A DNA stretch of 64,000 nt, taken from positions 15,625,501-15,689,500 of the forward strand of contig CM040096.1 of NCBI GenBank assembly GCA_022496805.1, given 5' to 3'. The position numbers and the translations under genes are program-made. The notes below the pieces were generated by a model. The model saw nothing but the letters and a program-made list of their open reading frames with translations, had not been told where the DNA came from and did not search any database. The number at the start of each line of letters is the position of its first letter. The first letter of the stretch is position 1. Origin of the DNA: Pohlia nutans (lineage: Eukaryota > Streptophyta > Bryopsida > Bryales > Mniaceae). Positions 48,266 to 59,570 of this stretch are shown in pieces.

Positions 48266-48405
48266 TGTAGGAGAATCCTACATTTTTAAATGTCAAGCTC
48301 ATTTCACCAATCAGAAGCACAAAAATAACCCAACAACTTGAATCAAGATTTTATAAAAGTGGTCAAAACGATTACAAAAGTGGTCAAAACGACTATTTTT
48401 CATCG

Positions 48406-48715
48406 CCTCGGTACTGAGGAGTTCAATACCGACCCTAAACCGATTCCCTCAAAGTTGCCCAAAAAACTGGCAGCTAAAACAATGAGTATGCCAGGACTAA
48501 TATTTACACTGCCTCGGTACCGAGGAGTTCATTTCCGACCTCTCCCGATTCCCTCAAAGCTGCCCAAGAAACTAGCAGCTAAAACGGCGAGTAGGAAACG
48601 TCTAATTTTTGCTCCTCCTCGGTACCGAGGAGTTCATTTGCGGCCGCAAAACAAAACTTTCAACTCAATGTGCAAGAATGCAACTACGACAGTTTTCATC
48701 TCCTCGGTACCGAGG
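48406..48715. repeat. B-type palindromes upstream of gene B
   Basis: CCTCGGTACCGAGG, each followed by AGTTC or AATTG, lies at 48406-48419 (one mismatch), 48512-48525, 48617-48630 and 48702-48715. Spacing is about 105, 105 and 85 bp. The intervening sequence is also repeated (GATTCCCTCAAAGTTGCCCA / GATTCCCTCAAAGCTGCCCA), so this is a tandem array of about 105-bp units. It begins 140 bp upstream of the gene B start codon. This palindrome was not seen elsewhere in the window. Confidence 0.85.
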
Positions 48716-48719
48716 AATT

Positions 48720-49890
48720 GTTTATCTGCCCCACAATTTAGACACCAACAACAAGTGAACAACAAGATTAAAGCAATCGTAAGCTCACTTCATTCTGCCT
48801 TTCCATTGCGCCGCTCGGTCCGCCGAAGTGTTGTTGCGCCACACCGGGGTTTCCGCGCCACACTGGGGTTGAGAAGAGAAGAAAAGAGAGGTACGGTTCA
48901 ACTCCATATACACCCCCAAAACCCTAAACTGGACTCCAAAAAAAAAAAAGGAAGAAATTGGTAGATTTGGAAAAATTTGAAATTGCAATTACGGATTCAT
49001 TTTTTGGAATTACCGGCCAATTTTTTTTTTCCTATTAGACTTTACCATCACCAACAACTCCAATTTTTTCACAATTTTATGGACAACCGCTAATTTTTAA
49101 AAAATCTTTGAAAATAGCTGAAAAAATTTAGTGAAGATTTCCCGGAAAAATCTTCCAATTCTGAACATTTCAGGCCAGATTTTGAAATGCTGAAACAGTT
49201 TCTAGGCCGTAACTTTTGCAATATGACTCCTAAATTTACATGCTATATACCGTTGGGTTCATAATTTCATTACGCATCTAACTCTGAATTTTCAAAATCG
49301 TATTTTACAAAAACAATTAACCTCACAAATCAACTCAATTCCAATATCTTGCAAAGGAATACCACGTCGATGACTTAGGAAGAGGGTGAATATAAACTTA
49401 CCTGGGCTCCACAGGCATACCATGCTCGGACTCCTCATTGGCAAAAATCAGCATAGCCATAATAAAATCGTTGCCTCCATTAAATTGATACGATATAAAA
49501 TCCCTTACAATGCAATCTATAACCCCTTTCCAATCGGGATATGCATTTTCATCCTATAGGGTGCTAAACATACACACCATCACCTATTGAACTCAAACAA
49601 CAGTATCTTCGTATTGGCTAACAAAACTAAACGTTCTCAGTCATCCCACATAAAGCATCATATCACATGAAGAGGGTAATTTGGAGTAAGTTTTGTAGTT
49701 TTGAAGCTAGTCGACTTTTGGGATTAACGCTTTTCATCCTAATCCATTTTTTATTTTTTTTACCTCAGTAGTTTTCTGGAAGTGTGGTAATACATAAAAA
49801 GTGTATGTGGTATAAAATTGCAAAGTCAAGTAAATTTTTTACTAATTTTTATGCAAACTTTATTTTTCGACCCCAATTTGGGGCAAAATT
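48720..49890. other. Spacer between genes B and C
   Basis: No gene. AT-rich apart from 48790-48900. The two genes are divergently arranged, so their promoters should lie in 48.3-51.2 kb. Confidence 0.4.
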
Positions 49891-49899
49891 AATTTTCTT

Positions 49900-50300
49900 G
49901 CCTTCGGGCAGATCGGGCAGCTCGGGCAGCTCGGGCAGCTCGGGTCGCGCGGGCTGCGGCTCGGGCAGCCAAAGAAAGGTCGGGGCGGCTCAGGCAGCTC
50001 GGAGGCGGGCAGCGTCTCTCTCGCTCTTGCAGAGTCTCCGCTTGCTGTCGCGCATTGCAGCGCATCCTCTTGCTCTTGCATCCTCTTGCTCTTGCGTTCT
50101 CTTGCTCTTGCTCTTGCGCATCCTCTTGCTCTTGCGCTCATCGTCTTGCTCATCGTATCTGCGCTTATCGTCTTGCTCATTGTCTTGCTCATCGTCTTAC
50201 TCTCTGTGCCATCCTCTTGCTTGTCCTCTTGCGTTCTCTGCGCTCATCATTTTACTCTCTGCGCTCATCGTCTTGCGTTCTCTGCGCTCATATGGATTTG
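49900..50300. repeat. Low-complexity minisatellites before gene C
   Basis: GGGCAGCTC-type 9-bp repeats at 49908-49960 and a longer pyrimidine-rich block of CTTGCTCTTGCG, CATCCTCTTG and CTCATCGT repeats at 50030-50290. The long open frames across them are repeat artefacts. They probably lie in the promoter or 5' UTR of gene C. Confidence 0.65.
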
Positions 50301-50587
50301 ATTTCTCCTGCTTCTCGTTGGTTAGGGTTTGGTGGTGCAGTTGGTTGGCGGAGGTGATCGGTGGAGCTGCTCGGTGGAGGTGGTTGCTGGAGCTCTAGGG
50401 TTTTCATTTGAGATTTGAAGTTGCAATTTCGAGCTCCTTTGCTTCGTTTTCTCTTGATTTCTTCGCAGGTATGCATCTATTTCTACTTCCTCCTAGTGAA
50501 ATGTGAAATTTGAGCCACAATGTATAGAATCAGTTGCTTGATTTTCCAATTTTCTGCACGCCAGCCGCAGTTAGTGCTCCAAAGTCA

Positions 50588-51447
50588 TTTAGCTCGATAC
50601 CAGTTTAGCTCGATGCCAGTTTAGCTCGATGCCCGTTTAGCTCAGATTTTGTCATTTTCGTCTGTCGCATGGCCTCAGATCCACAAATTTAGCTCGAGTC
50701 GAGCTAATTGAGCACTCCCATCTGGCATTGCACGGCCTTTTCCTATAATTCGAAATATAAGATTTCACTTGGAAGCACATCAACAGAAATTAATCATCAT
50801 CAATTTAGCTCGAATCGAGCTAAATAGTCTCGAACTCTACGACTTAGACGTCCAGTATAGAAATAATCAACACAGTTGATTCTATTTAGCTCGATTCGAG
50901 CTAAAAGTCATACCTTTGATTCGTAGATTTTAGCTCGACTCGTTCCGAGTTTAGCTCAACTAACATTTCAAAACTGCATCAATCGACTTTTTAGCTTGGG
51001 TCGAGCTAAGAGGAAACCCCACAGTCGTCATAATTTTGTCATTTGCAGGACTAGTGAAAGTGACGGACTTACTTTCTGGCGACCCAGCTGTTAAATTATA
51101 ATATGTGTTTTTAGCTCGGATCGAGCTAATTGTCCCTTGAATCTAACGTTCAAAATATTTCGGTGCTTTACAGTCATGGCTCAGACAATGCAAACAGCTA
51201 GAATCGTTCGGACTGAACCTGCTCCTGCCAAAGATCCCCAAGTGGATTATGATATGGGATCCCCGGAGGAAGGACGTGATACTGAGGTAACATTCCTTTG
51301 ATGCGCCCTGCTCCAGTTTGAGGTTTTTTATTTAGTTCCAGTAGAGCTAATTAAGCAGTCGAAATGCACTCGTTTCCCTACAATCGTGATTGAATACACT
51401 ATCCTACAGCAGAATCCAACAATAGAATTTAGCTCGAGTCGAGCTAA
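50588..51447. repeat. C-type palindrome cluster in 5' introns of gene C
   Basis: Full palindromes TTAGCTCGAGTCGAGCTAA or close variants at 50689-50707, 50805-50823, 50886-50904, about 50994-51012, 51111-51129 and 51429-51447, a broken one near 50935, and four tandem half sites (TTTAGCTCGATGCCAG type, 16-bp period) at 50588-50645. A GCAG|GTATGC donor at 50469 and a TTTACAG acceptor at 51173 suggest that most lie in a 5' UTR intron; the last lies in intron 1. More copies occur at 52902-52920, 54699-54717 and 54792-54810, all inside introns. Confidence 0.8.
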
Positions 51448-54096
51448 TTGTCCTGATATTTGTACATTCCAGATTACATACAACACACAAGCACTGGAGG
51501 GCTACCTCAAACCATTTCTGGTGGATCCCGCAACCCACCCGCTAGCTGCTACTGCTGTGGATGCCCAACAATTTGGGAAGCTCTGGACTCCGAAGGAGAG
51601 GTCCATTCTGTCATGGTCCATCATGCCAAAGGAGAAGTCACCGTTTTTCTTCTTCTACCAACAGTCTGGGACGCAGGTGGGGTTCCTACCCATCTGTCTG
51701 GATGCGTATATAACGTCTGTGACATATGAGGACGTGCACCTCCTGATCACGCTTCAGGCGATCGACGTCGCTGGATACGTCTTCACCATCGTGTTCCCGG
51801 CGAACGAAATCAGATATTCCCACGATGTCATCCGGGATCATTTGACCAGGAAGGCGGAGCCGACTCTAGTTGACCACATTGTGTCCAAGGTACTGAACCT
51901 CACCTCGTCCAAAAACTTCGCCATAACCTACCAATTTTACGCAACAAACATTTGGAGTGCCCTGTCTGATTACGAGACAGTGAAATCAAAGGGAAAGGCG
52001 CCGGCTCGGAGGGGAGGAGCGCTTGCTTTGCCGGCTGGGTCGAACTCAGGGACCGCTCAATCGGGGCTGGCAACACCTGAGGCAACTCCACGGATTCAGA
52101 CTCGGAAGCGCCCCAACCCGAATCCCTCCACTTCAGGATCGAAAAAATCTAAGAGTAATTTGGCGGGCAGCGCAGTGACATACCTGAATCCTACCATGAA
52201 GGCAGCCACCTGTGAGAAGGACATCAATTACGAGGAGGCGAGCAAGACTCTCAAGGAATTCTGGGAGAAGTGCGCCGACTGTTACGTCCTTGGTAGGGAC
52301 AATCCGCCTGTTAAAGTCTCTATCGATCTCCTAGACCCCGCTGAAGCGAGATTTATCGTCCGATCGCTGGAGACCACAGGGATTGCGCACTACAAGAATA
52401 TCCTTACAAACGCAATCGACGTGAGTTCCAGGCAGACGATCGTCATCATCCCCCAAGATTGAGCAGGCGCCGGAGGCATAGGACTGGGAGACGCTCGTTG
52501 GTCAGCGTTGCAGGTTCCGGCTCATCAACGGGCAGCATCATGTTCAGGCTGCGAAGGAGTTAATCCGGGATGGTAAAATTGGCGAAGAAAAACTCAAGGC
52601 GCTCAAGACATGGAGAGCCCACGTTGTTTGGCATTCGGACGCGAACAAGATCATGGACGTGTCCGCAATGGCCAACAAGACTACCAATGCCGGAACGTTC
52701 ACTCCCTCGTGGGCAACGAATATCATGGGCGCGAGGAGTGTCTGGAAGGACTACGGCTGTCCCGTGAAGCTCAAGAAGCCGAAGAGTTGTGAGCCGGAGG
52801 ACAACTACCTCGCACGTAAAAAGTATGAGGTATGTCATGTTTCATATCATGTCTAGGTACTTCTTATTGGTTGGGCAATAGTTAATTTGGTAGTTGGAAC
52901 TTTAGCTCGACTCGAGCTAAATTGTCTACTTCAAGTCGTGCAGTTATTGCCTTGATGTTCTGAAATGTCTCACTTCTGTGTTTTTTATTCAGGATTTTGA
53001 GACTGCCATGGTGAAGCGTTTCATGAGCATCAACACGAACACCAAGGACAATATCCTCAAGCCAGCGGACCTCCGGAACGAGCTCGATATCATTACCGCT
53101 TCGGAGGACGTCTACCAGTTGTGGTCAAGGTTCATTATCGACTACGGACTGGGAGACACGATCGACCCCGACACCGAGGCTAAATTTAATACGGCCAAGG
53201 ATTAGGAGTCAAAATCAAAGAATTTCACGTTGAATCGTGAATTCTTTAAGGCGATGGGGCAGTTGGAAAAGAGGGACTTGGAAGTGTTGGCGCAACATCT
53301 TCTGAATGAGACTCCCGGTCGGACAATGGGATTTCCAAAAGTGTCCGTGAAGAAGCCCACAACAAACTACTGGCAGTGCATGTCCGCGAAGCAGTGGTTC
53401 GAGAAGCGGAAGAGAAAACACACTGTCGCTAGGGAGTTGCACAACATCAAGCAATCGCTCGGGTTGTTCGACAAGGACAAGAACTTTGTCGTCAACAAGT
53501 GGGAGGAGTTCAAGAAGGAGTACAACTTGAATCGTCAGACAATGGCGATGCTGCTCTCTGTTCCGGGCGACTCCTTCTTCAGCAACTATCGGCAGAAGAA
53601 GTCGAAGAACAAGAGTGTGGAAGAGATCTTCGAGTATGCAACTGAGTTCTTCAATAAATTCCTAGAAGTGAAAGGGAAATTCAAGCTGCCTACTCCGATT
53701 CTTCGCACCCGACTGTTCGATACTTTGGCGTTCCGATTTGGGGCCTGGGACAATGATTACACCTGGGGCGATGCCAATTGCCCCTTTGGCCTCATCGATC
53801 TCCGATGTGTCCCTGGTAATGCGAGCAGAGTGGACGATACTTCTACTCTCTACTTTGAGGAGTTCCTCGACACTTGGGTGGACACGGTGTCCGACCCGAC
53901 GATTAGAACCTCCGAGGTTTGGCTCTGGATCACTGAGAATATTGATCGTCATGCCCAAGCCATGGTTTACGCAAGCAAGCTCAAGGATGAGTATCTACCA
54001 AAGACGACGAACTACATGCCATCCAGCAACGAGCGCTTGAACAGCATCCAGGAGGGGAAGGTCCTGGAGAAGCACCTTGTCCCGCTCCTCTTTCTT

Positions 54097-54428
54097 CACT
54101 AGTAGAAAACATGGTCGAAAAGAACCACAGCCAAAATCGGCTGCGGTTCTTTTGACCACCCTCATCTGCAGTCACTAAACGACTGCAGATTTGTTTTTTT
54201 TAGATTTGCGACTGCAATTTTAATCATTTAGGGGCGTGTACTATACCATTGGAAAGGTATTTTCAAGACCTTTCCAACGGTATATTACACGCCCTAAAAA
54301 TACTAAAATTGCAATTGTAAATCAAAAAAGAAAAATCTGCAGTCACTAAGCGACTGCAGATCATGGTGGTCAAAAGAACCGCAGCCGATTTTGGCTACGG
54401 TTCTTTTCGACCATGTTTTCTACTAGTG
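54097..54428. mobile_element. CACTA-type MITE copy 1, 332 bp
   Basis: Ends CACTAGTAGAAAACATGGTC and its inverse, flanked by CTT on both sides (54094-54096, 54429-54431). The inside is a long hairpin with CTGCAGTCACTAA arms and a TTTCCAACGGTATATTACAC centre. It lies in an exon of gene C between VPLLFL and VKKSNHAQ. Confidence 0.9.
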
Positions 54429-56012
54429 CTTGTGAAGAAGAGCAACCATGCCCAGAATGTGGTCGATAGCATACCGGCCACTTTCTATGCTCCCGAGTTG
54501 CCCCTGTATACGAGGCCAGGAATGTACAGGGAACACGACTTGGCCTTAACGACATCCGAGCTGCGCTTGGAGTTCTATTGTCGTGTGTTCAAGATGTTTT
54601 CTGCTCCCAGCGATAGATTTTTGTCGCTAATGGCGGGGACGAAGCCCATGCTGGCCGGAATCGTATGTTTCAATGCACCATCCCCTGCATCTCATCGTTT
54701 AGCTCGAGTCGAGCTAAAATTGCAGCCCAATGTACATTTGAATTTGGATTATATTTACATTGTCTTGTTGCTCTACTGTGTCTGGGTTTGTTTAGCTCGA
54801 GTCGAGCTAAAATCTGGCTTTTTGGTTGCAATTGGTTATTATTAACATTCTTAATTTTCTTCTTACCACAGATGTGTCACCTTCAGACACATGTTGTCAT
54901 CGACGCGGGTGACGAGGAAATTTACATGGCCGCCTACAACGCGAATCAAGATATGGACTACAATGATTTCAGCGTCCAGGCCTATGTAAATCCGGCTGTC
55001 AGCCACGGACCAAAACCTGGTGCGCGGAAGGGACGACGGAACGATTCCTCGGAGGACGAGGAGGACGACGTCGAGGCAGATGCAGGCACCCCTGCGGAAT
55101 CCCAATCCGTCGCTCCCGGTCTCGCTTCGCCGGTTATCGACTGGATCGGCGTGAGTCTTCCGTCCGACAGTCCTCGAGATCAGCCCCGTGGTCGCGCCAT
55201 TTCGACATCTGAGGGTCGTGGGGCTGGTCGTGGGGCTGGTCGTGGAGCTGGTCGTGGAGCTGGTCGTGGAGCTGGTCGCGCGGCTGCTCGCGGTGGTCGA
55301 GCTTCCTCTGAAGCTCGCGGTGGTCAAGCGTCTTCATCAGCTCGCGGTGGTCGTGCTGGTGGACGCGCTGGCAAGGGGACTAGGGGTGGACGTACATCCT
55401 CTCTTCCGCCAAGTGTTTCCGCGACTCTGTCCATAGCCGACCTGGTTCAAAGGAACCTATTGGCTAATCTTGCCGAATGCGACCAAGCCGGGGACGTCGA
55501 AGTCCAGCCTCTCCTGAGCCGTCGTCGACAGCGGACTTCTGTTGCCGAATTAGCTCGAGCCGAGCTAAATGTCCCTCCTGTCCGCGGCGATGTTTATGCC
55601 GAGACTGGCATCCCGCACACTCTCAGCAACGGCTCTTCGGATAGCGGAGATACTGAGGACACTGCCCGTCGGGAGAGCCGCACGAAGAACCTCAACGATG
55701 CCGAAGCAATAAATTTGGGCGATGCTGCACCGGATCGGAGTCGGGGTCCAACGGGCAAAGGGAGGTACAACTCCTGGTTGAGGAAGGGAGTCTGGAAGCC
55801 TAGTGAGGACGACCCTGAAGATAATTTGGAGGTCAACTTCTTGGACTTCACGGAGTTGCCAGATTCGCCCAAGCCTGAGTACGATGATCCTCTCGTCGTA
55901 CTGGGCCCCCAGGAAGAGGGTGAACCTTCCCAACCACGACTGAAGGTTGAAGACCTCTCCCCTCCAATGACCAAGGAAGCTAAGCGGGCTCTAAGGTTGA
56001 AGGAGAAGGAAG

Positions 56013-56343
56013 CACTAGTAGAAAACATGGTCGAAAAGAACCGCAGCCAAAATCGGCTGCGGTTCTTTTGACCACCCTGATCTGCAGTCGCTAAACGACT
56101 GCAGATTTGTTTTTTTAGATTTGCGACTGCAATTTTAATCATTTAGGGGCGTGTAATATACCGTTGGAAAGGTATTTTCAAGACCTTTCCAACGGTATAT
56201 TACACGCCTTGAAATTCCTAAAATTGCAGTCGTAAACCAAAAAAGAAAAATCTACAGTCGCTAAGCAACTGCAGATCAGGGTGGTCAAAAGAACCGCAGC
56301 CGATTTTGGCTGCGGTTCTTTTCGACCATGTTTTCTACTAGTG
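56013..56343. mobile_element. CACTA-type MITE copy 2, 331 bp
   Basis: Nearly identical to copy 1, with target AAG at 56010-56012 and 56344-56346. It also lies in an exon of gene C, between ALRLKEKE and EKRAARQTEE. The close identity implies both inserted recently, after gene C had entered the element. Confidence 0.9.
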
Positions 56344-57501
56344 AAGAGAAGAGGGCCGCGAGACAAACAGAAGAGCTCGCGTTGTTTGACGCGGAGAAGG
56401 AGAAGCGGGAGGCACAAAGGCAGGCGGATCTCTCTATGTTGCAGTCCCAGAGGCTAGCGGATCAAGCTGCCCAAAATGCCAGAGCGGACAGATTGGAGTC
56501 AATTGTCTTGAGCTCGCAGTCTGAAAATCGGGAGGCGCTTGACTCAGTGAAATTGATGCTCCAGCTTTTTCAAGCTCAATTGCCAGCGCCTGTCCCCCTT
56601 GCCTCCTACAACCCACTTCAGCAGCCTCTTCTGACCATATGTGGGTCAGGGACTCCCGCTCTTCGTATCCCACCCGACGGCTCCGCAGCATTGATCCGCG
56701 CACTCCCGGCTGCGGCTACCATTCTTCCTCCTGGCGATGCACTGACTCTGTAGGAAACAGTTCCTGATCAAGAGTCGCCCGCACAAGGCCCTCTTGATTC
56801 TCCTCTGCAGGTCGCACCAGTCCCGGCACTGCAGCCCGACCATCTGATTGCTCCAGAGGTGGAGCATCCGATTGCGCGAGAGGCCGAGGCCGAGGCCGAG
56901 CATTCGCTTGAAACGCCGGACGAGCGGAACGACGTTGTCGACTACGAAGACAGCGTTGACACGCCGGCACAAGAGGATGTCAAAGACGGCGCTGCGTCTG
57001 CCACCCCGACTCCCGGACCAGAGATGGCGGCCTCTGCACATGAGGCGACCGCGGTGGCCTCACATCATGCGCCGCAGCAGGTGGATGATCCCGCCAGCAG
57101 TACCCCTCAGCCGTCCGCCGATGTCGAGACGGCCGCGACTCCATCGACAATCGCAAAGGTGAGGTTCTTTTCTCTCTGCATGTCATTCTTCGAATCTTCG
57201 CGCGCATGGCCGGTTATGGCAGTTGCTCTGCTGTTTTTGTGCTTGTATATTTGTGCTTTGTAGTAATCTTAAAGCCGGCGCTCCTTGTTTTACAGGAGTC
57301 CGGCATTGGTGGCGGCGAGTAGGTCGTGGAGTTAGTCTTCAAGTTATTGGATCCTGTGTCTCATTTTGTAGATTGTACTTAGAGACACACCATTCAATAA
57401 AATGGAGACCTTTTTTTGTCTATATCGCTTTTCGTGTGGAGTGCGTCCGCGTCCTCATCACTGGGCACTAAACATCGTCGTTTCTCTATCAGGCCGCCTC
57501 T

Positions 57502-58380
57502 ATGAAAACCTTATTCCGTCCGATTGCGTCGATAACCCCCATCGACCACCTTGTGTTGCGAGTGGGTGTCGCGGTCCAGTCCTCAATCAGTGCGGGCAGT
57601 CATTTGCATGCTTCAGCATTTTGCGAGGTAACACTCTTGTTTTAATACCATTTGCTATTGTCGCTTGTTGTCTCGCTGCAGGCAAGACAGTCCAAATCTT
57701 CAGGCAGGACTCTCCATATCTCACTTGATCAACCCCTAACGCGTGTGCCATTGATCAATCGAATCCGGTCCATGCCCAAGTGGTTGAATGTGGTGTTGGA
57801 GTTGAACGGGGTCCTATGTTCCATTGCCCCAATCTCTGAGGCGCCCACACAGTTCTTTACGTATCCCGATCCCATACACCCTCCCATTCTTTCCTCCACT
57901 GTCCCCACCGTAATTGCCGACACCGTCGTCTACTGTCGTCCTGGCCTTACCTCGCTCCTAAAAATGTTAAATCTTTTCTGCCACATCCACGTTTGGAGTA
58001 CCCTTCATCCAAAGGTTGTCCACGGTCTCTGCTCCTTTTTGTTCGCTAGGTCCGACGCCATCCCTAAAGTCGTCTTGGCCTCCAACCACTGCGATAATCT
58101 CTTGTTGAAGAATTACGCAAGGGCCATGTACCCCGGCACGACTAATCCCATCCTTCTCAAATACCCGCGGCGCCATCTCTACACTAGGAGGGATGCCAAT
58201 TTCAATGACAATAACTTGCTTATGGTCGACAACAATCCTGCGACTTGCATAGCGGTTCCTCCAAAGAACACTATCTTTCCCGATCCCTGGATTCATTCTC
58301 ATCCGGGGGCATCCTTGGATTCGGAGTCCTATAAAGTCATAGGATCGTTATGTCTCGCTGTGCATTTGAATGGTCCCTAG
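57502..58380 (+). CDS. FCP1/NIF-like HAD-fold protein
   Basis: Exon 1 57502-57627 (MKTLFRPIASITPIDHLVL, donor GAG|GTAACA) and exon 2 57682-58380 join in phase for 274 residues, without internal stops. The fold is that of plant FCP1/SCP-like HAD phosphatases: WLNVVLELNGVL (motif I, where active enzymes have DxDxT; here ExNxV), YCRPGLTSLLKMLNLFCHIHVWST (motif II region), VLASNHCDNLLLKNYA, LLMVDNNPATCIAVPPKNTI (motif III VDD-P reads VDNNP), and FPDPW. Loss of both catalytic Asp residues suggests a non-enzymatic binding role. After TAG 58378 the frame stays open to TGA 58515 (SFNETMRRRPSRNDLS...), so the TAG may be a recent nonsense change. Confidence 0.65.
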
Positions 58381-58729
58381 AGCTTCAATGAGACAATGCG
58401 TCGTAGACCCTCGCGTAATGACCTTTCCAAGGACTCGGAGTTGTATCGGATCTTGAGCCGTAATCTTCCCTATGTGTGGAACCAGGATCTCGTCACTGGG
58501 AAGAGATTGCCGTGAATACTTTCATCTTTGGTATTATTTTAATTCTCTTCAAATTCCTGACGTTTAGTAGTTGCGAATCCTATCATTCCTGAATTTGAAA
58601 ATTGTCTCTGGAAGGTTTAATGAATTTTCCCTCGAATGACCTTGACAGAATGTTTGTCTTTATGCTGCACCACTTCCACTTCTTCCATCATCGTCTCACT
58701 TTGTGGATCTGGTGTCTATATCATTCAGG

Positions 58730-59307
58730 TTGCTACTGTTGGACGTCAGTTGCCTTCCGCTCCCTCGCTTGCTACGCATGCCAATCCCCTAATTGGTCCC
58801 TCTATGGTGTCAGATCCCTCCTTCACAAGTGGGGACTCCAGGACTTTCTCGGAGAGGCAGCGGGGGCGGTTTATCTACCCTACTCCGGACGACGCGTCCG
58901 CTGTCGACTACACCAAGGAGGACATGGATGATGACGACGATGGTGTTGTAGACAGTCATCTCATTCTGCCTAAACCGATTACGGCAGCCCCAACTGATCA
59001 CATCCCCCTTATGACATTGGACCCTGAGGCACGGGATGGTGACAGCCTGTTTCGCAACCGGGTGCTCCTAAACCGTTCGGATTTAGCTCGAGTCAGGCTA
59101 AATGAAACTTTGCCAACTACAGCCGCTCGTGTTACAATGTCTTCCGGGGCGAACACTTGCCGGTGTGCTGTGAAGCGATATACAGGTGACGCTTTTGGAG
59201 AGGGGGTCGAGGCTAGATCTTCTAAATATCGTCGTAGTGAGGAAGTCTTCTCCACCCTCAAGGATCATGGTGGGGATTCCTCTGCGCGTCCACGTAGTGC
59301 TGGCTAG
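58730..59307 (+). CDS. Unidentified exon with acidic and basic segments
   Basis: After an ATTCAG acceptor the frame is open to TAG 59305-59307: VATVGRQLPSAPSLATHANP, then DYTKEDMDDDDDGVVDSH, then a basic tail. No known domain recognised. It may be the 3' exon of the HAD-like gene or of a separate gene whose start is not visible. A C-type palindrome variant (59083-59101) lies inside the coding sequence and encodes LARVRL. AATAAA-like signals follow at about 59348 and 59377. Confidence 0.4.
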
Positions 59308-59548
59308 ATAGTACTAGGCCTAGCTCTTGGAGGTCTACAATTACACCAATAAATTGTTTTTGGACTTACCTATCAATAAAATGTTCTCTTTGAGTAAGAC
59401 ACACCTTCGCTTGGTCGTCGTTTAATTGGTCTTATTGTCTTTTTATTTTGAGAATATTCTTCTATAGTGATAATAGTCTGATTATTTGGTAATAAATTTC
59501 GCTAGATGCCTTCTAAACGGTTGCCTACATAATTACCAAATTGTCTAT

Positions 59549-59570
59549 ATATTCCCATTATAACGAAATA
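59549..59570 (-). repeat. Right terminal inverted repeat of the 23-kb element
   Basis: Exact reverse complement of 36417-36438. Eleven further bases (AGGGTTAAAAT) separate it from the resumed NLR2 sequence at GTGTTCC. Confidence 0.85.

Larger units (their letters stand above)
51176..57322 (+). pseudogene. Gene C: ParB-like / methyltransferase-like protein, with two MITEs in exons
   Basis: Exons 51176-51286 (MAQTMQTARIVRTEP), 51473-52829, 52993-54662, 54872-57158 and 57296-57322, all phase 0. The ParB-like part is FRLINGQHHVQAAKELIRDG. Later come FGLIDLRCVPGN at the DPPY position, then PSDRFLSLMAGTKPMLAGI spliced to HLQTHVVIDAGDEEIY, matching motif I and the next acidic strand. A C-terminal region absent from A has an RG-rich tract (GAGRGAGRGAGR), an Arg/Ala/Glu coiled coil and a Pro/Ala tail. 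Lesions: frameshift in the C run at 52450-52454, TAG at 52479, 53203 and 56751, and MITEs at 54097 and 56013. Removing each MITE with one target copy restores the frame. Poly(A)-like AATAAA follows at about 57397. Homology to A and B is by eye; function unknown. Confidence 0.6.

Noticed and set aside
49784..50398. Leucine/serine-rich open frames near 50 kb as membrane proteins
   Set aside because: They are translations of CTTGCTCTTGCG and GGGCAGCTC repeats in several frames, without start context or splice support.
52479..56753. TAG reassignment (recoded stops) in gene C
   Set aside because: Three TAGs are suggestive, but gene A has TAA stops, frameshifts occur beside them, and neighbouring intact genes end with TAG; ordinary decay explains this better.
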